64,000 bases of DNA from Pseudoalteromonas sp. MMG007. GTDB lineage: Bacteria; Pseudomonadota; Gammaproteobacteria; Enterobacterales; Alteromonadaceae. The stretch is taken from the NCBI RefSeq assembly GCF_018100985.1, contig NZ_JAGJEI010000012.1, positions 1 to 64,000 on the forward strand. The letters run 5' to 3'. Under the pieces are notes generated by a model. The model was not told where the DNA came from. It was given only the letters and a program-made list of their open reading frames with translations, and did no database searches. The position numbers and the translations under genes were made by a program. Shown piece by piece: positions 17,330-27,090 of this stretch (positions are counted from its first letter, which is position 1; every line of letters begins with the position of its first letter).

Positions 17330-18358
17330 ATGTCTGCAACTAGTCGTCAACTTACTTTAGCATCACGCCCTCATGGCGCCCCTACCGATGAAAACTTTGA
17401 CCTTAAAACAGTAGATTTACCAGCACTTAAAGATGGCGAAGTATTACTACGCACCATATACCTTTCACTTGACCCTTATATGCGTGGCCGCATGAGCGAT
17501 GCTAAGTCGTATGCCGATCCGGTAAATGTAGGCGATGTAATGGTAGGTGCTACTGTATGCCAAGTAGAAGAGTCTAAAAACGATAAATTTAGCGAAGGCG
17601 AGTGGGTGCTTGCCTACACTGGTTGGCAAAGTTACGCCATTAGTAATGGCGAAGGCTTAATGCAATTAGGTAAAGAGCCAGAGAACCCTTCGTATGCACT
17701 GGGTATTTTAGGTATGCCAGGCTTTACCGCTTACATGGGGTTACTAGATATTGGCGACCCACAAGAAGGTGAAACTGTAGTGGTTGCTGCGGCAACAGGC
17801 CCTGTTGGCGCAACGGTTGGCCAAATAGCTAAACTTAAAGGCTGTAAAGTAGTGGGTGTTGCTGGTGGCAGTGAAAAATGTAGCCACGCAGTTGAAAAGC
17901 TAGGCTTTGATGCTTGTATTGATCACAAAGCCGATGACTTTGAAGACCAGCTGGAAAAAGCCTGTGATAACGGCATAGATGTATATTACGAAAATGTGGG
18001 CGGTAAAGTGTTTGATGCCGTATTACCCCTACTTAATACCGCAGCTCGCGTCCCACTGTGTGGTTTAGTATCGCAGTATAATTCTACAAGCTTGCCTGAA
18101 GGCCCTGATCGTATGGGCATGCTAATGGGCCAATTACTTACTAAGCGTATCAAAATGCAGGGCTTTATTATTTTTGACGATTACGGCCACCGCTACGATG
18201 AATTTGCACAAGACATGCAAAAATGGCTTAAAGAAGGCAAAGTACAATACCGCGAGCATATGGTTGAAGGTATTGAAAACACTGTAAGCGCATTTAACGA
18301 TATGATTTGCGGCAAAAACTTTGGTAAAACCGTGGTTAAAATTAACGAACCACTTTAA
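17330..18358 (+). CDS. NADPH-dependent MDR oxidoreductase, CurA/leukotriene B4 dehydrogenase-like
   Basis: A 342-residue medium-chain reductase. Family stretches include RTIYLSLDPYMRGRMSDAKS near 42-61, LGILGMPGFTAYMGL near 124-138, AAATGPVGATVGQIAKLKG near 148-166, and DVYYENVGGKVFDAVLPLL near 216-234. Members reduce activated C=C bonds with NADPH (E. coli CurA reduces curcumin). AAGAGGAG 8 bases before the ATG is a strong RBS. It is paired with a GST gene 49 bases downstream, the reverse order of the pair at 6749-8597. Confidence 0.87.
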   Translation: MSATSRQLTLASRPHGAPTDENFDLKTVDLPALKDGEVLLRTIYLSLDPYMRGRMSDAKSYADPVNVGDVMVGATVCQVEESKNDKFSEGEWVLAYTGWQSYAISNGEGLMQLGKEPENPSYALGILGMPGFTAYMGLLDIGDPQEGETVVVAAATGPVGATVGQIAKLKGCKVVGVAGGSEKCSHAVEKLGFDACIDHKADDFEDQLEKACDNGIDVYYENVGGKVFDAVLPLLNTAARVPLCGLVSQYNSTSLPEGPDRMGMLMGQLLTKRIKMQGFIIFDDYGHRYDEFAQDMQKWLKEGKVQYREHMVEGIENTVSAFNDMICGKNFGKTVVKINEPL

Positions 18359-18368
18359 TGAATATTGA

Positions 18369-18394
18369 GGCGTTACAGCCTATGTTGTAACGCC
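18369..18394 (+). repeat. Intercistronic hairpin between MDR and GST genes
   Basis: GGCGTTACA (18369-18377) and TGTAACGCC (18386-18394) form a perfect 9-bp stem with an 8-base loop. No T-tract follows, so it looks like an mRNA processing or stabilising hairpin rather than a terminator; the downstream RBS CAAGGA starts 2 bases after it. Confidence 0.65.
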
Positions 18395-18407
18395 AACAAG
18401 GACTGAC

Positions 18408-19025
18408 ATGATAAAGCTTCATCACTTAAATAAATCACGCTCTAAACGTATTATTTGGCTTTTAGAAGAGCTAGATGTTGATTACGAAATTGTGGCATAC
18501 CAGCGCAATACCGAGACTTTTTTAGCGCCTGACGAACTTAAAAAAGTTCATCAATTAGGTAAATCGCCTGTTATTGAAGACGATGGCCTAATCGTTACCG
18601 AATCTGGCGCGATTACCGACTACCTAATTACTAAATACGGTAACGGAAAATTTGCGCCAAAAGCAGGCACCGCTGAATATGTAGATTATCAGCAATGGTT
18701 ACACTTTGCGGAAAGCTCAGCTATTTTGCCATTACTACTTAAAATGTTTGTTTTAAAAGACGGCGCTAAAACAGAGTTTTTAGAAAATTATGCCGACGCA
18801 GAAACCGTTAAAGTAATTAGCTATTTTAATGACCGACTACAAGGCAAACGCTATTTAGTAGGCGACACCCTTACCGGTGCCGACATTATGATGTCGTTTA
18901 TTGTTGAAATAGTTAAAAACTCGGGCCAGCTTGCGCACTTTAAACACCTTGTAAAGTACGACGAGCAATTACAAAGCCATGAGAAGTTTCATACTGCTAA
19001 CGAGCTAGAAGCTAAATACGATTAA
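18408..19025 (+). CDS. Glutathione S-transferase family protein
   Basis: A 205-residue GST. The N-terminal thioredoxin-like domain carries IKLHHLNKSRSKRIIWLLEE, GKSPVIEDDG and ESGAITDYLI. The C-terminal helical domain has RYLVGDTLTGADIMMSFIV. The start pattern HLNKSRSKR is typical of the subgroup represented by yeast Gtt1 and bacterial relatives, with Ser in place of the catalytic Tyr. It is probably co-transcribed with the upstream MDR gene; the unit ends at the terminator at 19055. Confidence 0.87.
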   Translation: MIKLHHLNKSRSKRIIWLLEELDVDYEIVAYQRNTETFLAPDELKKVHQLGKSPVIEDDGLIVTESGAITDYLITKYGNGKFAPKAGTAEYVDYQQWLHFAESSAILPLLLKMFVLKDGAKTEFLENYADAETVKVISYFNDRLQGKRYLVGDTLTGADIMMSFIVEIVKNSGQLAHFKHLVKYDEQLQSHEKFHTANELEAKYD

Positions 19026-19054
19026 CCAGCTTAAGTAAAAAACACAGATAAACC

Positions 19055-19080
19055 AAAGGGGCTTTTTAAGCCCTTTTTTT
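19055..19080 (+). terminator. Terminator after MDR/GST unit
   Basis: AAAGGGGCTT and AAGCCCTTT pair around a short T loop, and the hairpin runs into a seven-base T-tract. Confidence 0.85.
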
Positions 19081-19259
19081 AATACATATGTTTTAATAAT
19101 TCCCCCCTCAATACGCTCCTTCTAATAAAGTTTGTAAAATAAATTAACAATTACCGGTCTATTATTGCTTCAATGCGCTTTTTTTGGTGCATAATAAAAC
19201 ATTATTTTAGATATCTCATTAATCCGCATATGGTTTAGTGTTTTAAATTGGAAGTGACT

Positions 19260-20882
19260 ATGACCATTAACATGCGTTTAGTAACAGGCTTTGGCATTAT
19301 TTTAGCGATGATGCTTATTTTAACTATTATAGGTATATCGCGCGTAAGCCTCATCAATAGCAACATAACTCACATGACCGACGTAAACTCGGTTAAACAG
19401 CGTTATGCGATTAACTTTAGAGGTAGCGTACACGACCGTGCTATAGCACTTAGAGATGTAGTATTAATAACCGAGCAAAGCACTTTAAATACAGTGTTAA
19501 ATGATATAAAAGAGTTAGATGCATTTTATCAAACCTCAAGCCGCGCTATGCGTGCTTTAATGAGTGAAATGAATAGCGAAGAACGCGCTTTAATTAATAA
19601 AATAAATCAAATAGAACAACAAACTCAACCTTATATTCAACAAGTTATAAGCGCTAAAAATGCAGGAAATGTCAATGAGGCTTCTCGGGTTTTATTAACC
19701 AATGCCCGCCCTGCTTTTACACAATGGCTAAGTGTTATAAATCAGTTTATTAATTTTCAAGAGCAAGCCAATCAAGCTACAACTGTTGATACTCGCGAAG
19801 TGGCCAGCTCGTTTAAAATATGGATGATTACATTAACTGCGCTCGCTATTTTAATAGGTACAAGCGTAGCGTACGTAATTAGTTTGCGTATAAGAGATTC
19901 GGTAGGTGGTGAGCCACAAGAAGCCGCTAAAGTAATAGCGTTAATCTCACAAGGCGATTTAACTGCAAATGTAGATTCGTGCTGCCCAAATAGCATGATG
20001 GCCTCAGTAGCCGTTATGCAAAGTAAATTAAAAACCATTGTAGATAGCATTATTAATTCGTCAGATGAGCTGTCTACCCATTCTGCAAGTGTTGCATCTG
20101 GTTCGCAGCAAGCACTTAGCGCAGCCGATGCACAAGTTACTTATACTAATTCAGCGGTAAGTAGCTTAGAAGAAATGAGCCGTAGTATAAATGCAGTTGC
20201 AGGCTCTGTTAAACAAACAGAAGATAACTCAAAAGTAACCGCGCAATTATCGCAGCAAGGTAGTATTGCAGTGCAAAAAGTGGCAGCCGAAATTGAGCAA
20301 ATTTCAATAACGGTTAAAGCCACTGTAAATCAAGTGAATGTGCTGCAAGAACATGTAAAACACATTGGCGATATATTAAGTGTGATCCGCAGTATTTCTG
20401 AGCAAACTAATTTATTAGCGCTTAATGCAGCAATAGAAGCAGCACGTGCAGGTGAGTCTGGCCGAGGCTTCGCGGTTGTAGCTGATGAAGTAAGGCAGCT
20501 TGCCCAACGCACTGGCGATGCGACCGGCGACATTGAAAAAATGATTTTACAAGTGCAAGAAAACACGCAAGCGTCGGTTACCGCTATGGAAACCACCGTA
20601 CCACAGGTAGAAAACGGTTTAACCCTTACTCACGAGGCCAACCAGTTACTTAACCAAATACAACAACAAGCTAACGACTCATTAAGCAATGTGCTTGAAA
20701 TTGTAGAGGCTACATCAAGCCAAGTAGCAACTGTTGCACAAATTAGTTCAGGTGTTGAAGAAATTGCCAGTATGTCGCAAGAAACCAGCCAGTCGCTTAA
20801 TAACAACGCGCAAAAAGCCGTTGCATTAGCCGACCTTTCAACAACGCTAAAACAATACATAAGCTATTTTAAAGTGAATTAA
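19260..20882 (+). CDS. Methyl-accepting chemotaxis protein
   Basis: A 540-residue chemoreceptor. TM1 is at about 6-28 and TM2 at about 183-205. They flank a periplasmic four-helix-bundle sensor ([20 protein letters not shown] is typical of the 4HB_MCP family). A HAMP region follows, then a cytoplasmic signalling domain with the invariant hairpin tip [20 protein letters not shown] and [18 protein letters not shown]. The ATG at 19260 is preferred over an in-frame TTG four codons upstream because of GGAAGTG just before it. No C-terminal CheR-tethering pentapeptide is seen (ends YFKVN). The ligand is unknown and it is not clustered with che genes. Confidence 0.92.
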   Translation: MTINMRLVTGFGIILAMMLILTIIGISRVSLINSNITHMTDVNSVKQRYAINFRGSVHDRAIALRDVVLITEQSTLNTVLNDIKELDAFYQTSSRAMRALMSEMNSEERALINKINQIEQQTQPYIQQVISAKNAGNVNEASRVLLTNARPAFTQWLSVINQFINFQEQANQATTVDTREVASSFKIWMITLTALAILIGTSVAYVISLRIRDSVGGEPQEAAKVIALISQGDLTANVDSCCPNSMMASVAVMQSKLKTIVDSIINSSDELSTHSASVASGSQQALSAADAQVTYTNSAVSSLEEMSRSINAVAGSVKQTEDNSKVTAQLSQQGSIAVQKVAAEIEQISITVKATVNQVNVLQEHVKHIGDILSVIRSISEQTNLLALNAAIEAARAGESGRGFAVVADEVRQLAQRTGDATGDIEKMILQVQENTQASVTAMETTVPQVENGLTLTHEANQLLNQIQQQANDSLSNVLEIVEATSSQVATVAQISSGVEEIASMSQETSQSLNNNAQKAVALADLSTTLKQYISYFKVN

Positions 20883-20893
20883 CTTTAAATAAT

Positions 20894-20917
20894 AAAGGGG
20901 CTTTTAGCCCCTTTTTT
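20894..20917. terminator. Terminator after the chemoreceptor gene
   Basis: AAAGGGGCT and AGCCCCTTT form the stem with loop TTT, followed by TTT. It sits between convergent genes and may serve both. Confidence 0.85.
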
Positions 20918-20932
20918 GATGCTTATGTTTTA

Positions 20933-21241
20933 TTAAATACCCGCTATTTCGCGCTCTGTAATACACTCGTTTGAGGCCATTTCGAACTCGCGGCACGTAA
21001 GTGGGCGGTTTTCGTAAATAGTACACATTAGCGTATTACGGTCGAGTGCTTGGCACCAACCGTCGTCACCTCGTTTCATTACTTCGCTGCCCCATTTGTC
21101 GTAATCAATGTACTGAAAAGGCACGCCGGTGTCGGTCACTATGCGTACTTCTAATTGGCAGCAACATGCCTGGCAATTAGCGCAGGTTGCGGGCTCAGGT
21201 GCAGAGGAAATAGTTTTACTTGGAATAACAGTGTTAGGCAT
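20933..21241 (-). CDS. YkgJ-family cysteine cluster protein
   Basis: A 102-residue protein with the zinc/iron-chelating CxxCxxCC pattern: CANCQACCCQLEV near residues 20-32, then WCQALDRNTLMCTIYENRPL near 62-81 and a final CREFEMASNEC. These eight conserved cysteines bind a metal in the family, whose biochemical role is not well defined. It lies just downstream of the RecQ-family gene on the same strand (46-base gap), so co-transcription is plausible. Confidence 0.85.
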   Translation of the reverse strand: MPNTVIPSKTISSAPEPATCANCQACCCQLEVRIVTDTGVPFQYIDYDKWGSEVMKRGDDGWCQALDRNTLMCTIYENRPLTCREFEMASNECITEREIAGI

Positions 21242-21287
21242 AGTGACTTAATAAAAAATAGTAAGCCACTAGGATACAGTAACTAAT

Positions 21288-23216
21288 TTAACGCGCTAGT
21301 AATTTTGCTTTTATATCGCTGTAGCGCTGCTGTTCACAAAGCGCAAAGCCGCTAAGTTGGCGTACTTTATTACGTGCAAATAATGGCACGCTCATGCCCG
21401 CTAAAAAGCGGCACTGGGTTTCAATGCCTACATTATGAATACCTTTTGTTGCCATGTGCGCTAAAAACTCATCCACTTTTTGATAAACAACGTCATCGGC
21501 AATGTGAGCAGGCTCTATTGAATACTCAAGCTTAACAGCATTACCACGGCATACACTACAATGCCCGCATTGCTGCGGCGCATTTTGATCATCAAAATAA
21601 CGCGCTAAGTTATAGCTTAAACAACTTTGTAGCTCAAAAAAGCGTACCAGTGCAGCTATACGTTTAATCTCGGCTTGTTCTTTATCGCTAAAGTAGCTGT
21701 GTAATTGTTTTGCAAGCTCAGGGTTATTTATAATCTCACTATGCACTTTGTAAACTTGGGTAATACGTTTGGTTTCAAGGGTTATTAGGTTTTTTTCGGC
21801 TAGGTAGTCTAGTGCAGCCACTACGCGTTTACGGTCAACCTGCGCGGCTTGTGTGAGGGTGTCAAAATTAAGCGTACCCCATATTTTTTTAAAATCGGTA
21901 TGGCTAAATATTTGTGTTAAAAAGGTTTGGCGCTGCTCGTCAAACTGGCTAAGTAGCTCGTTTTTATCAACCAAAAACTTATATTTAAAATCGGCGTAAT
22001 AGGCGTACTGCGGCGTTATTGCGCCTTGCATTTCTAGTTGTACCAGCAAGGTTTTAAGCGCTAATTGGCGAATATTACTTTCGCTCGATAAGCTGTATTC
22101 TTGCATTTCCCATTGCTGCGGCTGGGCTTTAATATCGTTAATTACGTATTCAATGCCGCTAAGCTCAGGGGTGTCGCCGTACACAAAGTTTTCTACCGTA
22201 TTTAGGCCATCTAAATTAGCAAGGGTAAAGCAGTTTGATGGGTTACCATCGCGCCCTGCGCGGCCAATTTCTTGGCTGTAGTTTTCAATCGATTTTGGTA
22301 AATCGTAATGTATAACAAAGCGAATATCTGATTTATCAACGCCCATACCAAACGCTATTGTTGCTACTACTGCGTTAATTTTACCCGCCATAAAATCATC
22401 TTGAATTTGCCACCTAAGTGTATCTTCAAGCCCTGCATGGTACGCAACCGCCTGTATACCTTGCGCAGTTAACGTATTGGCCACTTGCTCAGCACTTTGC
22501 TGAAGCGTTACATACACAATGCCTGGGCCGCTTTGCGCACGCACTATGTTAGTAAGCTCGGTGTTTTTATCAGCCGTTTTTACACTTAGTACGCTTAAAT
22601 CGAGGTTTGCGCGGTAAAAGCCTGTTTGTACAATACACTCTGGCGCAATATTAAAACGCTCGCTCATATCGCGTTTTACTTTTTTAGTGGCTGTAGCGGT
22701 AAGTAACAGTACCAGTGGAATATTTAGCTCTTCGCGGTATCGCGGTAGTTTTAAGTAATCGGGTCTAAAATTATGGCCCCATTCAGATATACAGTGCGCC
22801 TCATCTACCACCAGCATAGAAAGCGCAACTTGGCTTATAAACTCTCTAAAACGCTCGTTTTTAAAACGCTCAACCGACACCATTAACACTTTTATTTTAC
22901 CATTTCGCACATCGTTCATTACGGTGCTGCTTTGCATTTGATCTTGGCTCGAATCAAGGCTTGCCGCGTAAATACCTTTACTATTTAAAAAGCTAATTTG
23001 ATCTTTCATCAATGCAAGTAAAGGCGATACCACCAAGGTTAAGTTGGGTAAATGCATAGCCGTTAACTGATAACACAACGACTTACCCGACCCTGTAGGA
23101 AATATAGCCAGTGATGATTGCCCATTTAAAAGCTGCTCAATAGTTTGCTGTTGCCCTGTTCTAAATTGGCTAAAACCAAAATGTTGCTCAAGCGACTGTA
23201 TTAATGGCGAAGTCAT
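21288..23216 (-). CDS. RecQ-family ATP-dependent DNA helicase
   Basis: A 642-residue superfamily II 3'-5' helicase. Motif I TGSGKS is at 41-46, motif II DEAH near 137 within MLVVDEAHCISEWGHNFRPD, motif III LLLTATAT, and motifs V/VI ATIAFGMGVDKSDIRFVIHY and QEIGRAGRDG. The C-terminal part keeps the RecQ zinc-binding cysteines (CLSYNLARYFDD then CGHCSVCRG). No HRDC domain is evident after it, and the RQC region is divergent. This suggests a RecQ-like paralogue rather than the canonical RecQ. It acts in recombination or repair; it sits upstream of the cysteine-cluster gene. Confidence 0.88.
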   Translation of the reverse strand: MTSPLIQSLEQHFGFSQFRTGQQQTIEQLLNGQSSLAIFPTGSGKSLCYQLTAMHLPNLTLVVSPLLALMKDQISFLNSKGIYAASLDSSQDQMQSSTVMNDVRNGKIKVLMVSVERFKNERFREFISQVALSMLVVDEAHCISEWGHNFRPDYLKLPRYREELNIPLVLLLTATATKKVKRDMSERFNIAPECIVQTGFYRANLDLSVLSVKTADKNTELTNIVRAQSGPGIVYVTLQQSAEQVANTLTAQGIQAVAYHAGLEDTLRWQIQDDFMAGKINAVVATIAFGMGVDKSDIRFVIHYDLPKSIENYSQEIGRAGRDGNPSNCFTLANLDGLNTVENFVYGDTPELSGIEYVINDIKAQPQQWEMQEYSLSSESNIRQLALKTLLVQLEMQGAITPQYAYYADFKYKFLVDKNELLSQFDEQRQTFLTQIFSHTDFKKIWGTLNFDTLTQAAQVDRKRVVAALDYLAEKNLITLETKRITQVYKVHSEIINNPELAKQLHSYFSDKEQAEIKRIAALVRFFELQSCLSYNLARYFDDQNAPQQCGHCSVCRGNAVKLEYSIEPAHIADDVVYQKVDEFLAHMATKGIHNVGIETQCRFLAGMSVPLFARNKVRQLSGFALCEQQRYSDIKAKLLAR

Positions 23217-23460
23217 AAATAATCCTTTTTGGTGTTTTTAACAGCAATTTAACTGCACAGCTAAACGATAAGGAAATGAGTATAACTTATATGCCTTTAT
23301 TCAGCATTTTTAGCTGACATATCCTTTATTTAAGCGCAAACTAATAGCGTAAAAATAAATAGTCGCGTTTGCCAAAAATAACTTTTTCTATACCCAAGTG
23401 ACCTCAAAATACTAAAAATAATACAGATTATTTGGGTATATTATTTTTGAGGGCAACGTT

Positions 23461-24765
23461 ATGAGTATTACTAAACCTAAAATCGTCGTTATTGGCGGTG
23501 GCGCTGGTGGATTAGAGCTAGCAACACAATTAGGGCATAAACTAGGAAAGAAGAAACAAGCAGAAATTCTACTAATAGACAAAAACCGTACCCACATATG
23601 GAAGCCGTTACTTCACGAAGTAGCGACAGGCTCTATTGACCCCGATTTAGATGGCGTTGTGTATTCTGCCCACGCTGCAAAACACCATTATAATTTTCAA
23701 CTTGGTACGTTTTGCGACATAGACCAAAGCAATAAAACCATCACCCTTGCGCCTCACCTTGATGAGCTAGGCCACACTATTTTGCCTAAACGCACCGTAC
23801 GCTACGATCACCTTGTTATTGCTATAGGCAGTGTAAGTAACGACTTTAATACGCCAGGCATAAAAGATCATTGCTACTTTTTAGACTCAAACCAGCAAGC
23901 AGAGCGTTTTCAGCATTCACTGCTCGACAGCTTTACCCGCCTGCACCAAGACGATAATCAGCAGCAATCACTAAACATTGCCATAGTGGGAGGCGGCGCA
24001 ACCGGCGTTGAGCTTTCAGCTGAGCTGTACCATGTATCTGAATTACTAAAGCTTTACGGCCTTACAAATATGTCGTCTAAGCGTTTACATATACACCTAA
24101 TTGAAGCGGGCCCACGTATTTTGCCCGCCCTACCCGAGCGTATTGCCGTAAGTGCTAAACGTGAGCTGTTAAAATTGGGCGTAAACGTGCGAGAGCAAAC
24201 ACAAGTAAAAGAAGCCACCGAGCAAGGGTTTATCACAAAAGACGAAGAACACATAGACGCCGATATTATGGTATGGGCAGCAGGCGTAAAAGCACCAGAT
24301 TTTATTAAAGACTTAGGTATTTTTGAGCTTACCCGCAGCAACCAAATTAAGGTTAACGAGTTTTTACAAAGCACCGTAGATGAGAGCATTTTTGTACTTG
24401 GCGATTGCTGCGCCTTTACACAAGAAGACGGAAAACTTGTACCGCCACGTGCACAATCGGCTCATCAAATGGCGCTATGCGTAGAAAAAAACCTCATTGC
24501 CACTTTAAAACAACAGCCACTATGCGGCTTTAAATATAGCGACCATGGCTCACTCGTTAACTTATCGCGCTACAGCACAGTAGGTAATTTAATGGGTAAC
24601 TTAACCAGCAACACCTTTTTTATAGAAGGTAAAATTGCTCGCTTTATGTATATATCGCTGTATCGCATGCATCAACGCGCCATACACGGCAGCGCAAAAA
24701 CGTTTGCGTTATGGATAAGCGAAAAGGTACTACGCGTTGTGCGCCCTAAAATGAAATTGCACTAA
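23461..24765 (+). CDS. ndh: Type II NADH dehydrogenase (NAD(P)/FAD oxidoreductase)
   Basis: A 434-residue flavoprotein that transfers electrons from NADH to quinone without proton pumping. The FAD dinucleotide fold IVVIGGGAGGLELATQLG is at 8-25, WKPLLHEVATGSIDPDLDG near 47-65, a second Rossmann motif for NADH IAIVGGGATGVELSAELYH near 172-190, and the FAD C-terminal motif FVLGDCCAF near 310-318. The C-terminal third, with basic amphipathic helices (KIARFMYISLYRMHQRAIHG), should attach it to the inner membrane. It begins at ATG 23461. Alone on its transcription unit, with a terminator at 24792. Confidence 0.88.
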   Translation: MSITKPKIVVIGGGAGGLELATQLGHKLGKKKQAEILLIDKNRTHIWKPLLHEVATGSIDPDLDGVVYSAHAAKHHYNFQLGTFCDIDQSNKTITLAPHLDELGHTILPKRTVRYDHLVIAIGSVSNDFNTPGIKDHCYFLDSNQQAERFQHSLLDSFTRLHQDDNQQQSLNIAIVGGGATGVELSAELYHVSELLKLYGLTNMSSKRLHIHLIEAGPRILPALPERIAVSAKRELLKLGVNVREQTQVKEATEQGFITKDEEHIDADIMVWAAGVKAPDFIKDLGIFELTRSNQIKVNEFLQSTVDESIFVLGDCCAFTQEDGKLVPPRAQSAHQMALCVEKNLIATLKQQPLCGFKYSDHGSLVNLSRYSTVGNLMGNLTSNTFFIEGKIARFMYISLYRMHQRAIHGSAKTFALWISEKVLRVVRPKMKLH

Positions 24766-24791
24766 TTTATAAACACAACGGCTAAGTAATC

Positions 24792-24831
24792 AAAAGCTTT
24801 AAGAGGTAATATTATTTCTTAAAGCTTTTTT
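24792..24831 (+). terminator. Terminator of ndh
   Basis: AAAAGCTTTAAGA (24792-24804) and TCTTAAAGCTTTT (24817-24829) are perfect 13-base arms, followed by TT. Confidence 0.85.
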
Positions 24832-24897
24832 GCATTATGCGTATCTAAAATAGTACCATGCAGTTAGATGTAATTGTAATTCAAGGGATTGACGCTG

Positions 24898-26988
24898 ATG
24901 AAAAAAGTACTTTTTGGGATTGTAACAATCACTGCTTTGACCGTTTATTTTTTCCAAACGCAACCACACTCTGCAGAGCAAGCAGAACAAGTGAAACCAA
25001 ACACCACTGAGCCTAGTGCAGTTAATAAAAAACAGCCAAGTGAGGACTCACCACTACAGCTAGTCAATGAACTAAAAAAACAAATTAGCCTGTGTAGAGA
25101 ACAGTCACAACAACAAAGCACTAAAGTACAAACATTAAATCAGTCGCTTGTTTCTTTTTTTGTAAGTGAACTTAAAAAAGGGACATCTGTATCCACGCTT
25201 TTAAAGTACTCAAATTTATCAAAGCTCAATCAGCGTACATACATTGCCCTTTTAAAAGATGCCATTGTTGCAGAGCAAAAGCAGCAACTTAACATTACTA
25301 GCTCTTTAGACGAGTTAGCTAATTGGCAAGGTATTGAGGCAATTAAACATATCACCAATGACAAAGTAAAAAAACTACTCGAAGATTTAGGCAACAGTAG
25401 AACGGCTCCACCGGGGCTTACTATTAACTTGCCTATTGATGAGAATGTACAAAAAGAAACGCTTTACGCTTTATTAAGCAACACCGATACATTTACAACT
25501 TATGTGCAGTCGTTTATAAGCATTGAGGGCAGTGAGGTAATTTCCCCGGCGACATTATTTGTGCTTAACGCAGATAAACTCTCACTTAAAGAGTTTGAGC
25601 AAGCTATTTCATCTAACCAATTTACAGTGAATGAAGTGGCTACCGCTATAAAAAACGATATACCTAATGAATATATTTATGCGCTTTTACAGCAAGTTCC
25701 CGCGCTAGATGCAATGCCGTTATACGAAAAAAACACTGTTTTATATAATTTAGCCGATATTGCGGTCAGTAAATTTAATTTACCTCTTGTAAAAGCACTG
25801 CAAACAAAAGGGATTACGCCAACCAACGAGTCTGGTTTATTTACAGGGTTAGACGTAGCTATTGTAAACCTGCCGAAAAGCGGCAACTTAACCCTAGCCC
25901 CATTAGATACTAAACACACCCAGCTTTTAGATTATCTTAAAATGCGTGGTTACAAAGCACATAGCGGCAATGCGAATGACGACCTAAACGGCAATGGGGT
26001 ATTTTTTGTAAATGACTTTATTTATCAGCAAGGGGCCAATATTAATAAGCAGGACAACCCAACACAATACGCTTATTTTAGCTCTATTGGTAAAATTAAC
26101 AATAACGCGTTACCCCAAATAACTGAGCCTGATAATTCTGAAATATCTCAATTATTACTAGAAACACAACATAAAAAAGAAGAACTCGATTCCACCCCAA
26201 ACCCAAGCAATTGCAGTCAATTATTTAAAAAGCTATTTGCAGCCCAAAAGCTTGCGCAAAACAGCGACGCATACGCAAAAGTACGCGAAATTGAAAAAGA
26301 ATATGGCAGTAACTTTGAAAACAAACTACAAGATATCGATCCTGTGTTAGTTAATTATTGGTGGAACACTATTGACCGCCGCACCTCTGCAGATAGAAGC
26401 GATAGTGTATTTCGTGATTATTTAACTAAAAAAGAATTTCAAAAAGCACTTGAATACAGCCAAATAACCCCACTAAATCAAACAGAGACAAACGTGCTAT
26501 TTTTTAAGTTACTTGAAAATCCATATGACTTAGTGCCTATCTGGGATAACCGAACGCTACCCACCCCTCCAACAAATTTGCTCAGACTAAGCTGGTTGTC
26601 GCTTGAGCAATGGCAAGCACTTGCAGAAGCGGGTTTTGATTTTTCGATTACTGATATACATGGCCGCGACGTTTACACACAAGCTGCATCGTCTTCTGTT
26701 GAGGCAGTACAGTTTTTAATTGATAATAAAATACCAACTGTTCCCAGTAAACTTGGCGTAGATATACTCGACTTAGCATTAGAGCAAAGTTATACAAAAG
26801 GAGAGTTGACCCCAATGATTCCTTTAGCTTTGCAGCTTGTTGAAAAATTTGAGCCAAACCACTTAGCCCGCGTAGCACGATTAAAAATGTTTTACCCTGA
26901 GGTTTATCAGCAATTGATGCAGCTAAACGCAGAGCTTAAGCCTGACCAGGGCAGAGAACTAAATCATTATATGTTTGATAATCACTAA
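24898..26988 (+). CDS. Membrane-anchored periplasmic repeat protein, unknown function
   Basis: A 696-residue protein with an N-terminal signal anchor (MKKVLFGIVTITALTVYFFQ), then a Glu/Gln/Ser-rich linker and a long helical body. The ATG at 24898 is chosen over an in-frame TTG three codons earlier because AAGGGA lies 11 bases before it. Ankyrin-like pairs of helices can be seen in two places: LPLVKALQTKGITPTNESGL (about 298-320) and LEQWQALAEAGFDFSITDIH (about 580-600), followed by VYTQAASSSVEAVQFLIDNK. The fold is probably an alpha-solenoid. No enzyme motif is seen. It lies 102 bases before the DUF2235 hydrolase gene, separated by a terminator. Confidence 0.7.
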   Translation: MKKVLFGIVTITALTVYFFQTQPHSAEQAEQVKPNTTEPSAVNKKQPSEDSPLQLVNELKKQISLCREQSQQQSTKVQTLNQSLVSFFVSELKKGTSVSTLLKYSNLSKLNQRTYIALLKDAIVAEQKQQLNITSSLDELANWQGIEAIKHITNDKVKKLLEDLGNSRTAPPGLTINLPIDENVQKETLYALLSNTDTFTTYVQSFISIEGSEVISPATLFVLNADKLSLKEFEQAISSNQFTVNEVATAIKNDIPNEYIYALLQQVPALDAMPLYEKNTVLYNLADIAVSKFNLPLVKALQTKGITPTNESGLFTGLDVAIVNLPKSGNLTLAPLDTKHTQLLDYLKMRGYKAHSGNANDDLNGNGVFFVNDFIYQQGANINKQDNPTQYAYFSSIGKINNNALPQITEPDNSEISQLLLETQHKKEELDSTPNPSNCSQLFKKLFAAQKLAQNSDAYAKVREIEKEYGSNFENKLQDIDPVLVNYWWNTIDRRTSADRSDSVFRDYLTKKEFQKALEYSQITPLNQTETNVLFFKLLENPYDLVPIWDNRTLPTPPTNLLRLSWLSLEQWQALAEAGFDFSITDIHGRDVYTQAASSSVEAVQFLIDNKIPTVPSKLGVDILDLALEQSYTKGELTPMIPLALQLVEKFEPNHLARVARLKMFYPEVYQQLMQLNAELKPDQGRELNHYMFDNH

Positions 26989-27020
26989 ATAGCACGCTAA
27001 CGCCGCTTAGCGTGCTATTT
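26987..27020. terminator. Bidirectional-looking terminator between the solenoid and DUF2235 genes
   Basis: AAATAGCACGCTAA and TTAGCGTGCTATTT are perfect 14-base arms with a 6-base loop CGCCGC. The left arm overlaps the stop codon of the upstream gene. Confidence 0.8.
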
Positions 27021-27090
27021 ACAAAATTAATGTCTTTAATATTTAACATTGCCTGTGTAGAGTATTTAAAACAATTAAAGGATTAGGGCT

